A stretch of 10,293 bases of DNA from NCBI GenBank assembly GCA_015501075.1, contig JADNYJ010000890.1, positions 1 to 10,293 of the forward strand, read 5' to 3'. Numbering within the stretch: position 1 is the first letter of the stretch; the number at the start of each line of letters is the position of its first letter. A program made the position numbers and the translations under genes. Under the pieces are notes generated by a model. It ran no database searches. It had not been told where the DNA came from and saw nothing but the letters and a program-made list of their open reading frames with translations. Shown here one piece after another: positions 8,409 to 10,293 of this stretch. This DNA comes from Gymnopilus junonius (Eukaryota; Basidiomycota; Agaricomycetes; Agaricales; Galerinaceae).

Positions 8409-10270
8409 TCAATTGAATGATATAGTTTTGTGCTGGTTCAGCTCTCCTGGCAGAATCTGACGACCGTCGATTCCAACCCGCCAGGACTCAGGACCGCACA
8501 CTCCACTTCCGCATCGACCAAGGTCAATCTGCATTCGGATCGTCCAGAAAGTCAAATGCATTCCCTCCTGCATAAGGCTCAACACAACTTTGGCATCTCC
8601 CCTGTCGAACTTGATCTTCTTGGTCGTGGTGACGATGACAGAACGCAGTTGGACTCTTCTAAGTGGCATTAACATCTCAGATCTAATTCAGGCGACAGCC
8701 TTTTGCCCTGTGGGCTTTCCGAGAGTACGTCAGAAGCAGAAGAGGTGTCGCCGAAAACGATGGCATCGATGGCTGAATCGTCAATCTGGGCAGAAGGTCC
8801 CGGCAGCTCACTTGTTGTCTGCACGTCTTCCAGATCTGAAATTCCCAAACGCCATCGACTGACAAGAAACTCCACGAAATCGTGGGATGTGAACCCTGTT
8901 GCGCCTTGATATTCCAAATTTTCAAGCAAAGGAACTAGACATATCTCTTGTCGAGAAAGTCCGGGCTGGTTATCCCCTGGCCATCGAATTCACGTGGAGG
9001 CGTTCCAGCGGCCAATTTACTGGGATTCAACAGATTTAATAATGTCTGCGTCACCTTTCCGCCTGACTCTGTTGTAGGATTGATCAGCATGAGAACCTTC
9101 AACATAGGTACCTCCCTGAGAAGCTTATCAACTTATCCTCAGATGGCATGTCGCCAACAAGGTGGACCCTCTGCAGCTTACACCCGGAACGTTGAATCAG
9201 CGGGATGATAGGCTGCAGAAGCGAACCCTCATCCGAGAGTGAAAGCACTAATTCTTTAAGACTAGGAAGCGTCATAGCTTCCAATAACGCGTCAAGGTTG
9301 CGCGAATCTTCCAGGAGGAGCTCGAGCGATTCTAGAATATCGTGCCGCACGGGAAGGGCGAAGAATGGTTGCGCGCGCCATACACCTGTTCGAACTGGCA
9401 TGTTCGGAGGTCCGTACACAGATGAAGAGCATCTAAACAATCTTGTAGCCCGAAATACTCCTCATGGAGGCACTGCAGCTGCGACCGTGGTAGAACGACG
9501 TTGGCAATTGAATAACCTACGAGCCTGACCTCTCAGCTGGGGCGCCAGGGAAAATGCACTGACGCGAGCTATAGATGGACTGCCTCAGCTATGCGTAGTG
9601 TCGCTTTCGTAAGCATTGGCAATTTGTGCTTTATGCGCGAAAGGGTATGGTTCCATGAGCTGGGTAAGAAAAAATCGATGGTATGCCATTGATGCGAGTG
9701 GGCTGCGAGAACTTCGATAACGGAGCGCGGCGTAACATCGATTCCCCAGTCGTCGTCGTCTTCTTCTTGCTCGCTATTGTCATCTTCCACAATCCTGATT
9801 GAAAGTGGTCGCAAGGCAGAACGTATTAGCCATGATCGAAGGAGGGACGCCTGTTCCTCTGCATGTCGATTGTTTATCGCAGTATGAGAGTGCTCCAAAG
9901 CCGTGAGGCACCTTGGGATACATGTCTCCATTTACTGCATATTGAACCCAAGAAAATTGGGGTCACGGCACCCATTCCTACACTGAGGCCTAGGTTTTCC
10001 CCTCCGATTCTGTAGTTGATGTCGTCATCGAACTCGCTGTAGATTGGAAGATGTATATATAAACGCCAGGAGTTCGGTAGGTAGATTAACGGCAGGGGAA
10101 AAGGAGTTGCGTCTTCTTTTCAAAAAAGCGCGCTGTAGGACAAGTTTGACGATGCCATCCTCCGTACGCATGATTTCCTTGTCTATGTAAGCCAATTGTT
10201 CACCCTTGGTGGCACTTCCTGGACCGAAAAGGTACGTATTGATGTTAGGTTCCGTGTTGCGTCGCGTCAT
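8409..10270 (-). pseudogene. F-box/LRR-like protein, frame-broken
   Basis: F-box proteins are substrate adaptors of SCF ubiquitin ligases; Agaricomycetes carry many lineage-specific copies of unknown substrate. The N-terminal part (from Met at 10270) has a charged helical stretch followed by the F-box start SPAVNLPTELLAFIY. In another frame comes the second half, PIFLGSICSKWRHVSQGASRLWSTL, the usual continuation in this family. Downstream are leucine-rich strands such as RLVGYSIANVVLP, LPSLKELVLSL, LIQRSGCKLQRVHLVG, VPMLKVLMLINP and LVPLLENLEYQG. The last frame opens with PLRRVQLRSVIV and stops at 8411-8409. The frame has to change about eight times, near 10050, 9877, 9573, 9535, 9380, 9115, 8950 and 8670. 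Most changes fit a one-base loss and two fit a two-base loss or one-base gain. I see no stop that is not explained by a frame change. The gene lies head to tail with, and 120 nt upstream of, the CR-type gene. Confidence 0.7.
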
Positions 10271-10293
10271 TCCGTGACTCTTCGAGAATTCAT

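Noticed and set aside
8401..8425. Palindromic TTCAATTGAA region as a terminator or mobile-element end
   Set aside because: The palindrome is short and AT-rich, has no T-run or target duplication, and rho-independent terminators are not expected in a fungal genome.
1..10293. Transposon, retrotransposon or CRISPR content
   Set aside because: I saw no long terminal or inverted repeats, no reverse transcriptase or transposase motifs and no regularly spaced repeats.

Overview
The window looks like nuclear DNA of a filamentous basidiomycete, most likely an Agaricomycete. The reasons are very intron-rich genes with introns mostly of 49-90 nt and GT-AG ends, an ERG25 sterol gene of fungal type, and two families that are expanded in mushroom-forming fungi: an F-box/LRR-like protein and a Crinkler-RHS (CR) type protein. 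All names come from reading the translations by eye; no database search was possible.

Layout. Positions 1-875 are non-coding upstream sequence with several GATA-type motifs and a pyrimidine-rich stretch. Positions 876-3611 (+) encode an AzgA-type adenine/guanine/hypoxanthine permease in 16 exons, three of them only 14, 11 and 10 nt long. Positions 3612-4217 are an intergenic/promoter region with two good matches to sterol-regulatory (SREBP) sites. Positions 4218-5486 (+) encode an intact C-4 methylsterol oxidase (ERG25) in five exons. Positions 5487-6159 hold nothing I can support. Positions 8288-6160 (-) carry a frame-broken Crinkler-RHS-type gene with an N-terminal P-loop NTPase part and a C-terminal restriction-endonuclease-like part. 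Positions 10270-8409 (-) carry a frame-broken F-box protein gene. The last two lie head to tail, 120 nt apart.

The permease and ERG25 are ordinary housekeeping genes (purine uptake at the plasma membrane, ergosterol synthesis in the ER) and do not form a functional unit with the two accessory genes. The most striking property of the window is its pattern of breaks. The permease, the CR gene and the F-box gene are all recognisable end to end, with conserved motifs and splice sites in place, yet the reading frame must be changed 3, about 10 and about 8 times. Nearly every change is of the kind produced by loss of one base, several in homopolymer runs. ERG25 has none. This is either gene decay with a deletion bias or residual base-calling deletions in the assembly; the sequence alone does not settle which.
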